Positions 7,776 through 16,749 of a stretch of 64,000 nt of DNA are shown one piece after another. The stretch's first letter is position 1. Every line of letters starts with the position of its first letter. Origin of the DNA: Flavobacteriaceae bacterium UBA5534 (GTDB lineage Bacteria; Bacteroidota; Bacteroidia; Flavobacteriales; Flavobacteriaceae); assembly GCA_002426015.1 (NCBI GenBank), contig DINS01000023.1, forward strand, positions 100,209-164,208. The letters run 5' to 3'. The notes beneath the pieces were generated by a model. The model saw only the letters and a program-made list of their open reading frames with translations. It had not been told where the DNA came from and did not search any database. The position numbers were made by a program, and so were the translations under genes.

Positions 7776-8963
7776 ATGCTAAATTCTATTGACTTGTTTT
7801 CAGGATGTGGAGGAATGACTCTTGGCTTCAATTGGGCTGGATTTAATTCTGTTTTAGCATCTGATGTTGATGAAAATTGCCAAAAAACATTTGCTACTAA
7901 CTTTCCTGAAATTCCATTTCTTTGTGGTGATCTGTCCAAATTCAAAAAAGATGATTTCGATACAGTTATCAAAGATAAAAATATCGATGTTATTATTGGA
8001 GGCCCTCCTTGTCAAGGGTTTAGTTTAGCTAATAAAAGAAGACGAAATGATTCCAACGATCCAAGAAATCAATTGTTTTATGAATTTATAAAAACTATAG
8101 AATGGTATAATCCAAAAGCTTTTGTCATGGAAAATGTCAAAGGCTTATTGTCCATGCAATCTGGAAAGGTGATTGAGCAGATACAATACGAATTTGAACA
8201 AGCAGGTCAATTTGGATATGAAGTAAAAATACAAGTTTTAAAGGCGTCAGATTATGGCGTGCCTCAATCAAGAGAACGCGTTATTATTATTGGTGTTAGA
8301 AAAGATTTAGGTTTGTCTCCAGAGTTTCCGGCGAAGAAATACCAAACCGAAATTACAGTCGAGCAAGCTATTTCAGATTTACCAAAAATCAGTGCAGGAG
8401 AAGGCGAAGAGCCTATGAAATATGCTACAGATGCTAAAAATGAGTATCAAGAGTTTATGAGAAAGAACTCCAGAAAGGTTTTTAACCATATTGCGATGAA
8501 ACATACAGCTCGAGTGATTGAGCGTTTTAAAGCCATAAAACCCGGTAAAAATCTTTTGGATGTTTGGGACACACATGGCGCAGTACAACGTGGTAATCCG
8601 AATGAAAAATCGACCATTAAATTCAGTCAGAATAATTTGCGATTGCATGCTAACAAACCAGCACCAACCATTGCTGCATCGTTTCAGAGTAACTTTATTC
8701 ATCCTTTTTTAGATCGAAATTTTACAGCTCGTGAAGGAGCTCGCTTGCAATCATTTCCTGATGATTTTATTTTTGAAGGTATGCGAACCAAAATGAGTTG
8801 GGAAAAAGGCTTAAGTCAATATCAGCAAATAGGGAATGCTGTGCCACCATTAATGGCTTATGAGATTGCAAGAACGTTAAAAAGAGTTTTAGAAAATGGA
8901 AACACAAAACAATCTATTGAAGAGTTTCAAAAAGCTACTTTTAGTGAGCTTATGACTTTGTAG
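7776..8963 (+). CDS. Orphan DNA (cytosine-5) methyltransferase
   Basis: C5-cytosine DNA methyltransferase, 395 residues from ATG 7776 (a TTG at 7770 would add two residues). Motif I DLFSGCGGMTLGF (6-18) binds AdoMet; motif IV GGPPCQGFS (75-83) holds the catalytic C79; motif VI ENVKG (119-123); motif VIII QSRERV; motif X GNAVPP near the C-terminus. The target recognition domain between VIII and IX (about 220-300) does not reveal its site to me. No restriction endonuclease, specificity subunit or Vsr gene is adjacent, so it is either an orphan methylase or part of a broken system. Neighbours are housekeeping genes, which suggests insertion of an accessory gene. Confidence 0.92.
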   Translation: MLNSIDLFSGCGGMTLGFNWAGFNSVLASDVDENCQKTFATNFPEIPFLCGDLSKFKKDDFDTVIKDKNIDVIIGGPPCQGFSLANKRRRNDSNDPRNQLFYEFIKTIEWYNPKAFVMENVKGLLSMQSGKVIEQIQYEFEQAGQFGYEVKIQVLKASDYGVPQSRERVIIIGVRKDLGLSPEFPAKKYQTEITVEQAISDLPKISAGEGEEPMKYATDAKNEYQEFMRKNSRKVFNHIAMKHTARVIERFKAIKPGKNLLDVWDTHGAVQRGNPNEKSTIKFSQNNLRLHANKPAPTIAASFQSNFIHPFLDRNFTAREGARLQSFPDDFIFEGMRTKMSWEKGLSQYQQIGNAVPPLMAYEIARTLKRVLENGNTKQSIEEFQKATFSELMTL

Positions 8964-9002
8964 GTTTTATTACTTCGATTATTAATTAACAAATTTTTAG
9001 TT

Positions 9003-9641
9003 ATGTTCAAAAAATGTTTACTCCTAATTTTTTTCGTTTCTCTATCAAGCTATTCTCAAGTTCAGACAGTATTTTTTGTAGAAGATGTTGATACAATCGA
9101 AGTTATTACGGTCAATTTTTGTGTTAATGATGAAGCTAAAATTAGTGAGGTTAATATAATTCCTGAAAAATCGACTTATAAAAACGAAATTGAAATAAAA
9201 AAATTAATAAACTATTTAAAAGGAATTCAATATTATCCTGATAGTAAATTGAGGAACAACTGTTATGATTCCACTTTCGATTTTGTCAATAAAAAATATG
9301 AAACCGCTAAACTTGGGGTGTCTGATTATTCAAAATGCAGAAATTTTAGAACAGGGAATTATCTTTATGATGATTTTCGTTTTAGTGACACTAAAATAAA
9401 ACGAGGTAAGAAGATCCAAAAAGAAACAAGTAAAAATTTTAATGAAAAATATATAATTTCTTGGCCAAATCCTTGTAGATATGAATTAGAATATGCTACT
9501 GTAAATGATAAAAAAAATGAACACTTAATAGGGAAGTCAATAATTGTTGAAATAATAGCCATTTTAGAAAATGGCTATGTTTACAAGTCAAAATTAATGA
9601 GTTACCCTGAAAAAATCGGTATAATCGTTAAAACAGATTAA
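9003..9641 (+). CDS. Secreted protein of unknown function
   Basis: Protein of 212 residues with an N-terminal signal peptide ending near SLSSYSQ (residues 1-19). The mature part is rich in Lys, Asn, Ile and Tyr, with cysteines spaced through it (FCVN, NNCYD, KCRN, PCRYE), which could form disulfides outside the cytoplasm. The sequence is more AT-rich than neighbouring core genes. I recognise no domain; it is not a restriction enzyme although it follows the methyltransferase. Its stop codon abuts that of the converging helicase gene with no base between. Confidence 0.65.
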   Translation: MFKKCLLLIFFVSLSSYSQVQTVFFVEDVDTIEVITVNFCVNDEAKISEVNIIPEKSTYKNEIEIKKLINYLKGIQYYPDSKLRNNCYDSTFDFVNKKYETAKLGVSDYSKCRNFRTGNYLYDDFRFSDTKIKRGKKIQKETSKNFNEKYIISWPNPCRYELEYATVNDKKNEHLIGKSIIVEIIAILENGYVYKSKLMSYPEKIGIIVKTD

Positions 9642-10991
9642 TTATTTTTTATTCCGTTTGTTATAATTCTTGTCGCCTCGTGTTTTAGGTTTTTTATATT
9701 TAGCAGCAATCTTAAATTTGTATGAACCTCCTTGATTTTCCTTTTTGTTTTTGTCTTTCTTTTCATGAAAAGCAGGACCAGGAGCATCTTCATCTTTTCG
9801 TTTTATAGGGTTATTACGCTCTTTAATTTGAGGGCGTTCTTCTTCCAATAAGTTTTTAGAAATCTCAACAGCTTCTGGAAGCTTAACTAATGGAATTTCC
9901 ATTTGCATTAAATCCTCAATCGTTTTAATATAATCTTGTTCTGCCTGTGTAGAGAATAACAAGGAGTGTCCTTTACGCTCTGCACGACCTGTTCTACCAA
10001 TTCGATGCATATAGTTTTCAGGATAGTGAGGCGTGTCAAAATTGATAACATGGCTCACATTATCGATGTCCAAACCACGAGCCATCACATCAGTCGCGAC
10101 CAGAATACGGTTATCACCATTTCTGAATTGCTCAATACTTCGCAAGCGATAGTTTTGTGTTTTATTGGAGTGAATGACACACAATTCTTCCTTAAATTGT
10201 TCCTCTAGTTTTTCAAATAAAGTATCAGCCATTTTCTTGAAAGCCACAAAAATCAACACTTTGTTGAATGTTTCTTTGTCTTGTAGCAAATGATTCAACA
10301 AATTCACTTTCGTATAAAAATTCTCAACATCATAACGTTGTTGGCTAATATTTTCTAAAGGTGTTCCAGATACTGCAATGGTCACTTTAACAGGAGTTTT
10401 AAAGAAACCTGTGATCAATTCATCCACATCATCAGTCATTGTTGCCGAAAACATAATATTCTGACGACGTTCAGGTAAAATATCAAAAATATTGAGCAGT
10501 TGATGTCTAAATCCCAAATCGAGCATCACATCGACTTCATCAATCACCAACTTTTGAATGGATTTTAATTGTAACACGTGGCTCATCGCCAAATCGAACA
10601 AACGTCCAGGAGTTGCCACGATGATATCTAAACCTGCAGCAACATCACGTTTTTGTTGGTTGATGTTGACACCTCCATAAACTCCCAAAACACGAGTGTT
10701 GATGTATTTGGTTAGTTTCTCTATTTCATCTACAACCTGAACGACCAATTCTCTTGTTGGTACCAAAACCAATACTCTTGGATGCTCTTGTTTGGAAAAC
10801 TTAAGGTCTCTCAAAATAGGAAGCATATAGGCAAAGGTCTTACCAGTTCCTGTTTGGGCAATTCCAACCACATCGCGTCCAGACGCAACAACATTAAATG
10901 CTTCCGCTTGTATAGGCGTAGGCGTTGTAAAACCTAGGTCGTCTAAAGCGTTGTATAATGGTGTGTTTAAATTTAAATCTCGAAAAGTCAC
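9642..10991 (-). CDS. DEAD-box ATP-dependent RNA helicase
   Basis: RNA helicase of 449 residues. Q motif near PTPIQAE (25-30), Walker A AQTGTGKT (45-52), PTRELV (78-83), motif II DEVD (151-154, Val in place of the usual Ala), SATMT, and HRIGRTGRA in the second RecA lobe. From about residue 380 a basic Lys/Arg/Asn-rich tail probably binds RNA. RhlE-like enzymes work in ribosome assembly or RNA decay, but the specific role is not shown. The gene has a TAGCTTTG box upstream and ends flush with the converging secreted-protein gene. Confidence 0.93.
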   Translation of the reverse strand: MTFRDLNLNTPLYNALDDLGFTTPTPIQAEAFNVVASGRDVVGIAQTGTGKTFAYMLPILRDLKFSKQEHPRVLVLVPTRELVVQVVDEIEKLTKYINTRVLGVYGGVNINQQKRDVAAGLDIIVATPGRLFDLAMSHVLQLKSIQKLVIDEVDVMLDLGFRHQLLNIFDILPERRQNIMFSATMTDDVDELITGFFKTPVKVTIAVSGTPLENISQQRYDVENFYTKVNLLNHLLQDKETFNKVLIFVAFKKMADTLFEKLEEQFKEELCVIHSNKTQNYRLRSIEQFRNGDNRILVATDVMARGLDIDNVSHVINFDTPHYPENYMHRIGRTGRAERKGHSLLFSTQAEQDYIKTIEDLMQMEIPLVKLPEAVEISKNLLEEERPQIKERNNPIKRKDEDAPGPAFHEKKDKNKKENQGGSYKFKIAAKYKKPKTRGDKNYNKRNKK

Positions 10992-11010
10992 TGTGTCTAT
11001 TTTGATGCTG

Positions 11011-11018
11011 CAAAGCTA
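11011..11018 (-). promoter_or_regulatory. -7 box of the RNA helicase gene
   Basis: Minus strand TAGCTTTG (11018-11011) matches TAnnTTTG exactly, 20 bases before the ATG at 10991. No clear TTG partner. Confidence 0.45.
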
Positions 11019-11033
11019 CCACTAATATTTTTG

Positions 11034-11924
11034 TTAGACGAGATGATGTTTATGTATTTCAATAGAGTAGGTAGCTTCAAAGGATTTTTTAATGCCCAAA
11101 GTAATAATACCCTCTTTGGTGATTAGTTCTTTATTGGTCTCTTCGTTATCAGCAATGCCAAGCCAAGGCTCAATACACACATAATCTGCCTTTGGCTTTG
11201 CCCAAATGCCCAAGTATGTGAAATCATCAAAATGAACCGTTAAGATATCTCCTTTGTTTTTGCTGTTTAAAGTCACTTTTCTGGATTTTAAATCTTTAAA
11301 AATCAACGCGTCATAGTTAAATAAATCGTAGTGTAAATCGATGGTTTTAGGCGAATTGAATACAGGTTTCGTTTCTGAAGTGACTAACCCGCTTTTTAAA
11401 TTCAGAAGAAAAGTTTCTGATGTTTCTTCAGTTTCAAAAACCAATTGATAATCAGTGTATTTCTCATTCTCATAGACAGGGCATTTGAAAGCTGGATGAC
11501 CACCAACCGAAAAATAAATGGGCTGTGAATCTATATTGATGATTTTGTAAGTGACGTTTAATTTATTTTGAATCAAACGATAGACGACGTAATATTCAAA
11601 CTTAAATGGATAGACTTTTAGTGTTTCTGAATTGTAACTTAACTTGAAAGTAACACTTTCATTTGTTTCTTCAACAATCTGAATGTTAGGGTTATTGCGA
11701 ACAAATCCGTGTTTTGGCAATTGATAAGTTTTGTTGTCAAAAAGAAACCTTTCATCTTTCAACATTCCGATAATTGGAAAAAGGTTGGGTGCAAAATTTC
11801 CCCAAATGTCAGGATTGGCATTCCACATAAATTGGGTGTTGTGTTTTGTTGAAGACATTTCGCAGAGTTCAGCGCCAGTTTTTTTAATGCTGATTTTTAG
11901 GCTGTCGTTTTGTAAGTGAATCAT
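11034..11924 (-). CDS. Aldose 1-epimerase family protein
   Basis: Cytoplasmic protein of 296 residues with a galactose mutarotase-like beta-sandwich, similar to YeaD/GalM-type sugar epimerases. Recognisable are WGNFAPNLFPIIG (about 43-55), the LPKHGFVRN block holding a conserved His-Gly (about 73-81), VGGHPAF in the middle (about 145) and CIEPWLGIAD near the C-terminus. The start is placed at ATG 11924: the frame stays open to 12125 but the extra part overlaps pabB and lacks family similarity. Substrate is unknown; glucose-6-phosphate or free aldoses are usual. Confidence 0.85.
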   Translation of the reverse strand: MIHLQNDSLKISIKKTGAELCEMSSTKHNTQFMWNANPDIWGNFAPNLFPIIGMLKDERFLFDNKTYQLPKHGFVRNNPNIQIVEETNESVTFKLSYNSETLKVYPFKFEYYVVYRLIQNKLNVTYKIINIDSQPIYFSVGGHPAFKCPVYENEKYTDYQLVFETEETSETFLLNLKSGLVTSETKPVFNSPKTIDLHYDLFNYDALIFKDLKSRKVTLNSKNKGDILTVHFDDFTYLGIWAKPKADYVCIEPWLGIADNEETNKELITKEGIITLGIKKSFEATYSIEIHKHHLV

Positions 11925-12002
11925 CCAAGATAAATTTAAACTAATGTACGAAACTTTTAAAGTATTGAGTATTCTCATTAACTTTACGCATAATTTATTT
12001 TG

Positions 12003-13295
12003 TTGAGAACAAAACAGCGTCATACAATCACATCTATTGCCAATTTTAAAAATCAAATATTGGCTTGGAGCCAGCAATTTGAGGATGTTATTTGGCTCGA
12101 TTCTAACGACTATAGCCAAACCCACGAAACCTACGACGCTATTTTGGCTGTAGATGCGTTTACAAGCATTAAAACAGATTCTTATCAGGCTTTTGATAAA
12201 CTAAAAGAATATCAAACCATTACTAACGATTGGATTTTTGGATATCTAACTTATGATTTGAAGAATGACTTGGAACAGTTGAAATCTGAAAATTTTGATG
12301 GATTGCAGTTTCCTGATTTGTATTTTTTTCAACCTAAAAAAGTGTTTTTATTTAAAGATAGTACAGTTGAAACGCTTTATTTGAAAATGGTTGATGATGA
12401 AGTGGAAGATGATTTGAAGTCAATTCAAGCATTTGAAAATTTAAAAAAGAAAGCAAAACGCAACGATGTCAAAATCAAGCTTCGTATTCATAAGGACGAG
12501 TATTTTGAGAAGATACATTCGATGCTGTCACATATTCATAGAGGTGATATTTATGAAGCCAATTTTTGCCAAGAGTTTTATGCTGAAGATACGACGATTC
12601 AACCATTGGAAACTTATCAAAAGTTAAATCACATATCAAAGCCGCCTTTTGCTACGTTTTTGAAGTGTTATGACCACTATTTATTATCAGCTTCGCCAGA
12701 GCGTTATCTCAAAAAAATAGGCAATACCATCATTTCGCAACCAATCAAAGGCACAGCAAAACGTTCTAAAAACAAAGTAGAAGATGAGCGATTAAAACAT
12801 AATCTTGAGAGTAACGAAAAGGAGCGTAGTGAAAATATTATGATTGTTGATTTGGTACGCAACGATTTGTCACATACAGCGATTAAAGGTAGTGTTGCTG
12901 TTGAAGAATTGTGCAAAGTATATTCGTTTGAGCAAGTGCATCAGATGATTTCGACCATCACCTCAAAAATTGATAGTAAAACCCATCCTATTGATGTCAT
13001 AAAAACGACGTTCCCAATGGGAAGTATGACAGGTGCTCCAAAAATTTCGGCAATGAAAATCATTGAAGAGCTCGAAGAAACCAAGCGCGGTTTGTATTCA
13101 GGAACGGTCGGCTATTTTTCGCCAGAAGGCGATTTTGATTTTAATGTCATTATACGCAGTATTCTCTATAACGAATCAAAAAAATATGTGTCTTATTCAG
13201 TTGGTGGTGCTATTACTTCAAAAAGCAATCCAACTGATGAATATGAGGAATGTTTGATAAAAGCCAAAGCCTTGAGGCAAGTACTTGAAGGATGA
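12003..13295 (+). CDS. pabB: Aminodeoxychorismate synthase component I
   Basis: Chorismate-binding enzyme of 430 residues; PabB aminates chorismate for 4-aminobenzoate and folate synthesis. Conserved blocks: SASPERYL, IKGTAKR (about 252-258), the VDLVRNDL segment, PMGSMTGAPK (about 340) and the C-terminal EYEECLIKAKAL. Translation probably starts at the TTG at 12003, giving MRTKQRH, which looks like related proteins; another TTG lies at 12000, and no ATG is close. The glutaminase PabA is not nearby. Anthranilate synthase component I is the alternative, but no trp genes are present. Confidence 0.85.
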   Translation: MRTKQRHTITSIANFKNQILAWSQQFEDVIWLDSNDYSQTHETYDAILAVDAFTSIKTDSYQAFDKLKEYQTITNDWIFGYLTYDLKNDLEQLKSENFDGLQFPDLYFFQPKKVFLFKDSTVETLYLKMVDDEVEDDLKSIQAFENLKKKAKRNDVKIKLRIHKDEYFEKIHSMLSHIHRGDIYEANFCQEFYAEDTTIQPLETYQKLNHISKPPFATFLKCYDHYLLSASPERYLKKIGNTIISQPIKGTAKRSKNKVEDERLKHNLESNEKERSENIMIVDLVRNDLSHTAIKGSVAVEELCKVYSFEQVHQMISTITSKIDSKTHPIDVIKTTFPMGSMTGAPKISAMKIIEELEETKRGLYSGTVGYFSPEGDFDFNVIIRSILYNESKKYVSYSVGGAITSKSNPTDEYEECLIKAKALRQVLEG

Positions 13296-13320
13296 TGATA
13301 AAATCTCTAATGATTAGTTT

Positions 13321-13845
13321 TTAATATTTTTCCTGAAGTGTTTTTGTATGATGCTCAATATGATGTGCTGTCCACATAATGATTTCGCGAACAGGCATTT
13401 TTCCCATTAAAGGATGTGGTAAAATGAGCGTGTCTAAATTTTTATCAGACATTTTTCTGGTTTTATATTGTAGCTTTTTGTTTTCAACCTGAAGTCTTGT
13501 TAGAATATATGTTTTTTCTTTTAAGCTTGGTACTTTCATATTCTGTGATCCTCTAAAAGTTAGTCCTTGAGCTTCTTTTAATCTATCTTGATATCGCTGT
13601 ACTACAGTTTCATAATCACGAACCTCACGATTGGCTTTGCCAAATTTATAGCGAAGCAGAAATTTAGGCATACTTAAAGCATCATTCACTGGTTTGATGC
13701 TCTGCAATAAATGTAGGGCGTGTTGTCCTGTTGTCCATTTGCCTTCAGGGCCTTTTTGCCATAGTTCTGGCTCTTGTTGTTCTAACCAAGTAAGAAGTTT
13801 TTGGTTTCTATCTTCAAGTAAATCCGCAATCGACTGTTTATCCAT
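13321..13845 (-). CDS. DinB/YfiT-like metal-binding protein
   Basis: Small four-helix-bundle protein, 174 residues, of the DinB superfamily. The expected metal-binding histidines appear in TTGQHALHLL (about 40-49) and WTAHHIEHH near the C-terminus (about 159-167), spaced as in DinB/YfiT proteins. Such proteins often act as thiol-dependent transferases or have unknown roles. No signal peptide. It converges on pabB with 25 bases between stop codons. The heptamer repeat lies about 70 bases upstream of its start. Confidence 0.8.
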   Translation of the reverse strand: MDKQSIADLLEDRNQKLLTWLEQQEPELWQKGPEGKWTTGQHALHLLQSIKPVNDALSMPKFLLRYKFGKANREVRDYETVVQRYQDRLKEAQGLTFRGSQNMKVPSLKEKTYILTRLQVENKKLQYKTRKMSDKNLDTLILPHPLMGKMPVREIIMWTAHHIEHHTKTLQEKY

Positions 13846-13913
13846 AGTTATAATGAATTTCTATGGAAAAGATATGAAAATTCAGTTAACAATTAGCAAT
13901 TGACAATTAATTT

Positions 13914-13976
13914 CACTAATCACTAATCACTAATCACTAATCACTAATCACTAATCACTAATCACTAATCACTAAT
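13914..13976. repeat. Nine-copy tandem heptamer (CACTAAT)n
   Basis: Nine uninterrupted copies of CACTAAT, 63 bases. The last two copies (from 13965) overlap the 3' end of the outer membrane protein gene, whose final codons and TAG stop are made from the repeat read on the minus strand (ATTAGTG). The flank 13888-13911 contains AATTAGCAATTGACAATTAA, a similar AT-rich low-complexity stretch. Confidence 0.95.
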
Positions 13977-14711
13977 CGATTCTTCGGTCTTCACTTTTTT
14001 ATCCTTTTTGTAAATTGGGATGAGATACGATACGCTATAGCCAAAACCTACCCCAAATCGTCCGCTGTCATAGGTCTTGTTAAAACCTGGAACATATAAA
14101 TTCTCAAAATTGGTTGGCTCGTCTTGACTTACCATTCCTTTGAGCTGTGCATTGAGGCCAACATACACATTATTGAGAACTTCTGCTTTTATGCCTATAA
14201 TCAATTCTGCCCATATAGCCGATAAGCCATTGAACTCCCGTGATTGGGTTTGGGTGTAAGGATCATTCCAGTACTGATCAGTGTTATAAACCGTGTAACT
14301 GTTAAGGGTATGGCTAAATGAACTTACGCCAACTCTAAAACCACTATAAATCATGTTTTCCATGTCTAGCCAGTTTTTGTACAGATTGATGTCAATTCCT
14401 GCTTTAAAATAGCTTCCCGAAGTGGTTGTGTTGAGATAATCTGTAATGATGTTGCGTTCTTCTATACCAAGTTCACCTGCGATATATATTTTTTTTGTCA
14501 ACCTATAATCGCCATTGACCTCAAAGCCTTTATAATCTTTATCGACAAATGACCGAATCAATTTACTGGCATCGCCACCAAGTCGCAAACCGTAATTTTC
14601 TTTTAAAGCCAATGTGTCGATTTTGGTTTCTTCTTGCGAAAATGATGCAGTTGACCACATCAGAAACATAAAGAGACTAATGATATAATATAATCTGTGC
14701 TGCATTTTCAT
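13965..14711 (-). CDS. Outer membrane beta-barrel-like protein (DUF6048-like)
   Basis: Exported protein of about 248 residues with a signal peptide ending near STASFSQ, then alternating hydrophobic/polar strands (GLRLGGD, YIAGELGIEE, YFKAGIDIN, GFRVGVSSF, ELIIGIKAE, YVGLNAQLKG, RFGVGFGYSVSYLIP) typical of an 8-10 strand outer membrane barrel. Three in-frame ATGs (14717, 14711, 14705) are possible; the start overlaps the preceding lipoprotein gene by about 35 bases, implying coupling. The rlmD-lipoprotein-barrel order is, from memory, conserved in flavobacteria. Function unknown. The stop codon is formed within a tandem heptamer repeat. Confidence 0.8.
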   Translation of the reverse strand: MKMQHRLYYIISLFMFLMWSTASFSQEETKIDTLALKENYGLRLGGDASKLIRSFVDKDYKGFEVNGDYRLTKKIYIAGELGIEERNIITDYLNTTTSGSYFKAGIDINLYKNWLDMENMIYSGFRVGVSSFSHTLNSYTVYNTDQYWNDPYTQTQSREFNGLSAIWAELIIGIKAEVLNNVYVGLNAQLKGMVSQDEPTNFENLYVPGFNKTYDSGRFGVGFGYSVSYLIPIYKKDKKVKTEESISD

Positions 14712-15198
14712 TATCAATTGTTGAATTTAAAATTGCTCTGTTGATGATCCATTTATTGCCATCATCGACAACATTGAGATCGGTAGAGTTAAAAATACTT
14801 TTATAGCCACAGGCTCTTGATACATAAATAAACTGTGGTGTGTAAGTGATGTCTATAGTATCAGAATTAGAAACTGTATTGATGTCAGTATCATCATCAT
14901 AATCAGAATCCTTTTTTAGAATAAAACGTGTGGTTGTTATTTCATTTTCATCTTGAAAACGCAATGGAAGCAAAATGGAATCAGTTGAGGTAAAGGAATC
15001 GTATAACTCATCATCTTCATTCAAAATGGTAAGTTGACGTACCACTTTAGTAGCATCAGTATTGCTTGCATCGTGAAAACGAATAACCAAATGAGGTGTT
15101 GTAGGTGTTGCTTCTGCACATATATCATCACGCTCACAACTAATGGTGGTGAACACAATTAGCACAAAAGGAATTAAAAGGAATCTGAAATATTTCAT
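14677..15198 (-). CDS. Lipoprotein of unknown function (DUF6452-like)
   Basis: Putative lipoprotein, 173 residues. The N-terminus MKYFRFLLIPFVLIVFTTISC is a lipoprotein signal with the lipidated cysteine at residue 21. The mature protein is acidic, with a D/T-rich middle (DSDYDDDTDINTV) and an isolated cysteine in SRACGYKSIF. It sits ten bases after the rlmD stop and overlaps the outer membrane barrel gene that follows, so the two envelope proteins probably work together. No enzymatic motif is visible. Confidence 0.8.
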   Translation of the reverse strand: MKYFRFLLIPFVLIVFTTISCERDDICAEATPTTPHLVIRFHDASNTDATKVVRQLTILNEDDELYDSFTSTDSILLPLRFQDENEITTTRFILKKDSDYDDDTDINTVSNSDTIDITYTPQFIYVSRACGYKSIFNSTDLNVVDDGNKWIINRAILNSTIDNENAAQIILYH

Positions 15199-15207
15199 TT
15201 TAAATTT

Positions 15208-16617
15208 TTATCGACGTTCTAAAAGTACAACATTTTCTACATGATGTGTTTGCGGAAACATATCTACTGGTTGCACTTTGGTTACTTTATACATGGCGTC
15301 CATTAATTGTAAATCTCTGGCTTGTGTGGCACTGTTACAACTTACATAAACCACTTTATTTGGAGCGATATTAAGTATTTGTTGTACCACATCTTTATGC
15401 ATGCCATCGCGAGGTGGATCGGTTATGATAACATCTGGATGACCATGTTGTTTTATAAATTGGTCATTAAAAATGTTTTTCATATCACCAACATAAAACT
15501 CAACGTTTGTAATACCATTTAATTGTGCATTTTCTTTTGCAGCGATAATAGCATCTGGTACAGCTTCCACACCAACAACACGTTTTGCCTGCTTGGCTAC
15601 AAACTGTGCAATGGTTCCTGTCCCTGTATATAAATCGTACACTAACTCATCACCTTTTAAATCTGCAAAATCACGAGTCACTTTATAAAGTTCATAAGCT
15701 TGTTGCGAATTGGTTTGATAAAAAGATTTGGCATTAATTTTAAACTTCAAACCTTCCATATCTTCAAAAATATGATCTTGGCCTTTGTAGCAAATGACAT
15801 CTTGATCGTAAATGGTATCGTTCGCTTTTCCGTTAATAACATACTGTAAAGAGGTTATTTGCGGAAAACTTTCAGCAAGAAAATCTAATAATGATTCACG
15901 ATTAGCTTTATCTTCTTTAAAAAACTGAATCATTACCATAATATCTCCAGTTGAAGAAGTACGGATCATCATTGTTCTTAAAAAACCTGTTTGATTACGT
16001 GTATTAAAAAATTCAAGGTTTTTGTCAATTGCGAATTTTTTAACTGCATTTCTTATATCATTTGATGGGTCTTCTTGAAGCCAACATTTTTTTACATCCA
16101 GAATTTTGTCCCACATACCTGGAATATGAAACCCTAAAGCATTCTTATCTCCTAAATCTCTATCAGATTGAATTTCTTCTAACGTAAGCCATCTGCTATC
16201 GCTAAATGAGAACTCCATTTTGTTTCTGTAAAAATACTGCTCTGCAGAGCCCATAATAGGAGCAATAGCTGGTAACTCTAAATGCCCAATTCGTTTTAAG
16301 TTGTTTACAACTTCATTTTGCTTGTATTCTAATTGGTATTTGTAGTCCATGTCTTGCCATTTGCAACCACCACAAGTGCCAAAATGTTGACATTTAGGCT
16401 CTGTACGTTTTTCAGAATATTTATGAAATGCAATGGCTTTACCTTCAAAATAGGCTTTTCGCTTTTTTAGAGTCTGTACATCTACTATATCACCAGGAAC
16501 AGCGTTAGATAAAAAAATCACTCTACCATCTGGTGCTTTTGCAATGGTTTTGCCTTTTGCTCCAGCATCAATCACTTCAATCTTCTCAAAGACTTGCTTA
16601 ATCGTTTTTCTTCCCAT
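15208..16617 (-). CDS. rlmD: 23S rRNA (uracil-C5)-methyltransferase, RlmD/RumA type
   Basis: AdoMet-dependent tRNA/rRNA m5U methyltransferase, 469 residues. An N-terminal TRAM domain (about 8-65) is followed by a 4Fe-4S site begun by C76-x5-C82-x2-C85 with a further Cys in KKCW. Motif DPPRDGMH and the catalytic C427 in VSCNSATQARDL, with the base E461 in HHVENVVLL, are intact. RlmD modifies U1939 of 23S rRNA in E. coli; the exact position here cannot be known. First gene of a three-gene unit. Its -7 box lies only five bases before the ATG, so the mRNA may be leaderless. Confidence 0.93.
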   Translation of the reverse strand: MGRKTIKQVFEKIEVIDAGAKGKTIAKAPDGRVIFLSNAVPGDIVDVQTLKKRKAYFEGKAIAFHKYSEKRTEPKCQHFGTCGGCKWQDMDYKYQLEYKQNEVVNNLKRIGHLELPAIAPIMGSAEQYFYRNKMEFSFSDSRWLTLEEIQSDRDLGDKNALGFHIPGMWDKILDVKKCWLQEDPSNDIRNAVKKFAIDKNLEFFNTRNQTGFLRTMMIRTSSTGDIMVMIQFFKEDKANRESLLDFLAESFPQITSLQYVINGKANDTIYDQDVICYKGQDHIFEDMEGLKFKINAKSFYQTNSQQAYELYKVTRDFADLKGDELVYDLYTGTGTIAQFVAKQAKRVVGVEAVPDAIIAAKENAQLNGITNVEFYVGDMKNIFNDQFIKQHGHPDVIITDPPRDGMHKDVVQQILNIAPNKVVYVSCNSATQARDLQLMDAMYKVTKVQPVDMFPQTHHVENVVLLERR

Positions 16618-16621
16618 GGCG

Positions 16622-16629
16622 CAAAAATA
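16622..16629 (-). promoter_or_regulatory. -7 box next to the rlmD start codon
   Basis: Minus strand TATTTTTG (16629-16622) matches TAnnTTTG exactly and is four bases from the start codon at 16617. Transcription would begin at or within a few bases of the A of the ATG. Confidence 0.5.
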
Positions 16630-16699
16630 ATAATAGCAGTAAATATACTCATCGCTAAATTGAATTATCTTTAAAAAGATTTACTTTTTTAAAATTAAA

Positions 16700-16726
16700 T
16701 GAACCTTTTCTTTTTTTCGACGTCTA
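16700..16726 (+). promoter_or_regulatory. ECF-type promoter ahead of the first sigma factor gene
   Basis: TGAACC (16700-16705), 15 bases, CGTCTA (16721-16726), resembling promoters read by ECF sigma factors, 23 bases before the ATG at 16750. Suggests autoregulation. Confidence 0.5.
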
Positions 16727-16749
16727 TTAAACAGAAACCAATCAATTAA

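Noticed and set aside
9003..9641. Restriction endonuclease partner of the methyltransferase
   Set aside because: Has a signal peptide and no nuclease motif (PD-D/ExK or HNH).
11925..12125. Upstream extension of the epimerase frame to 12125
   Set aside because: It overlaps pabB on the other strand, lacks family similarity and contains no plausible ATG for the family; ATG 11924 is better.
13914..13976. CRISPR-like tandem repeat
   Set aside because: Seven-base contiguous units without spacers or cas genes; a simple tandem repeat.
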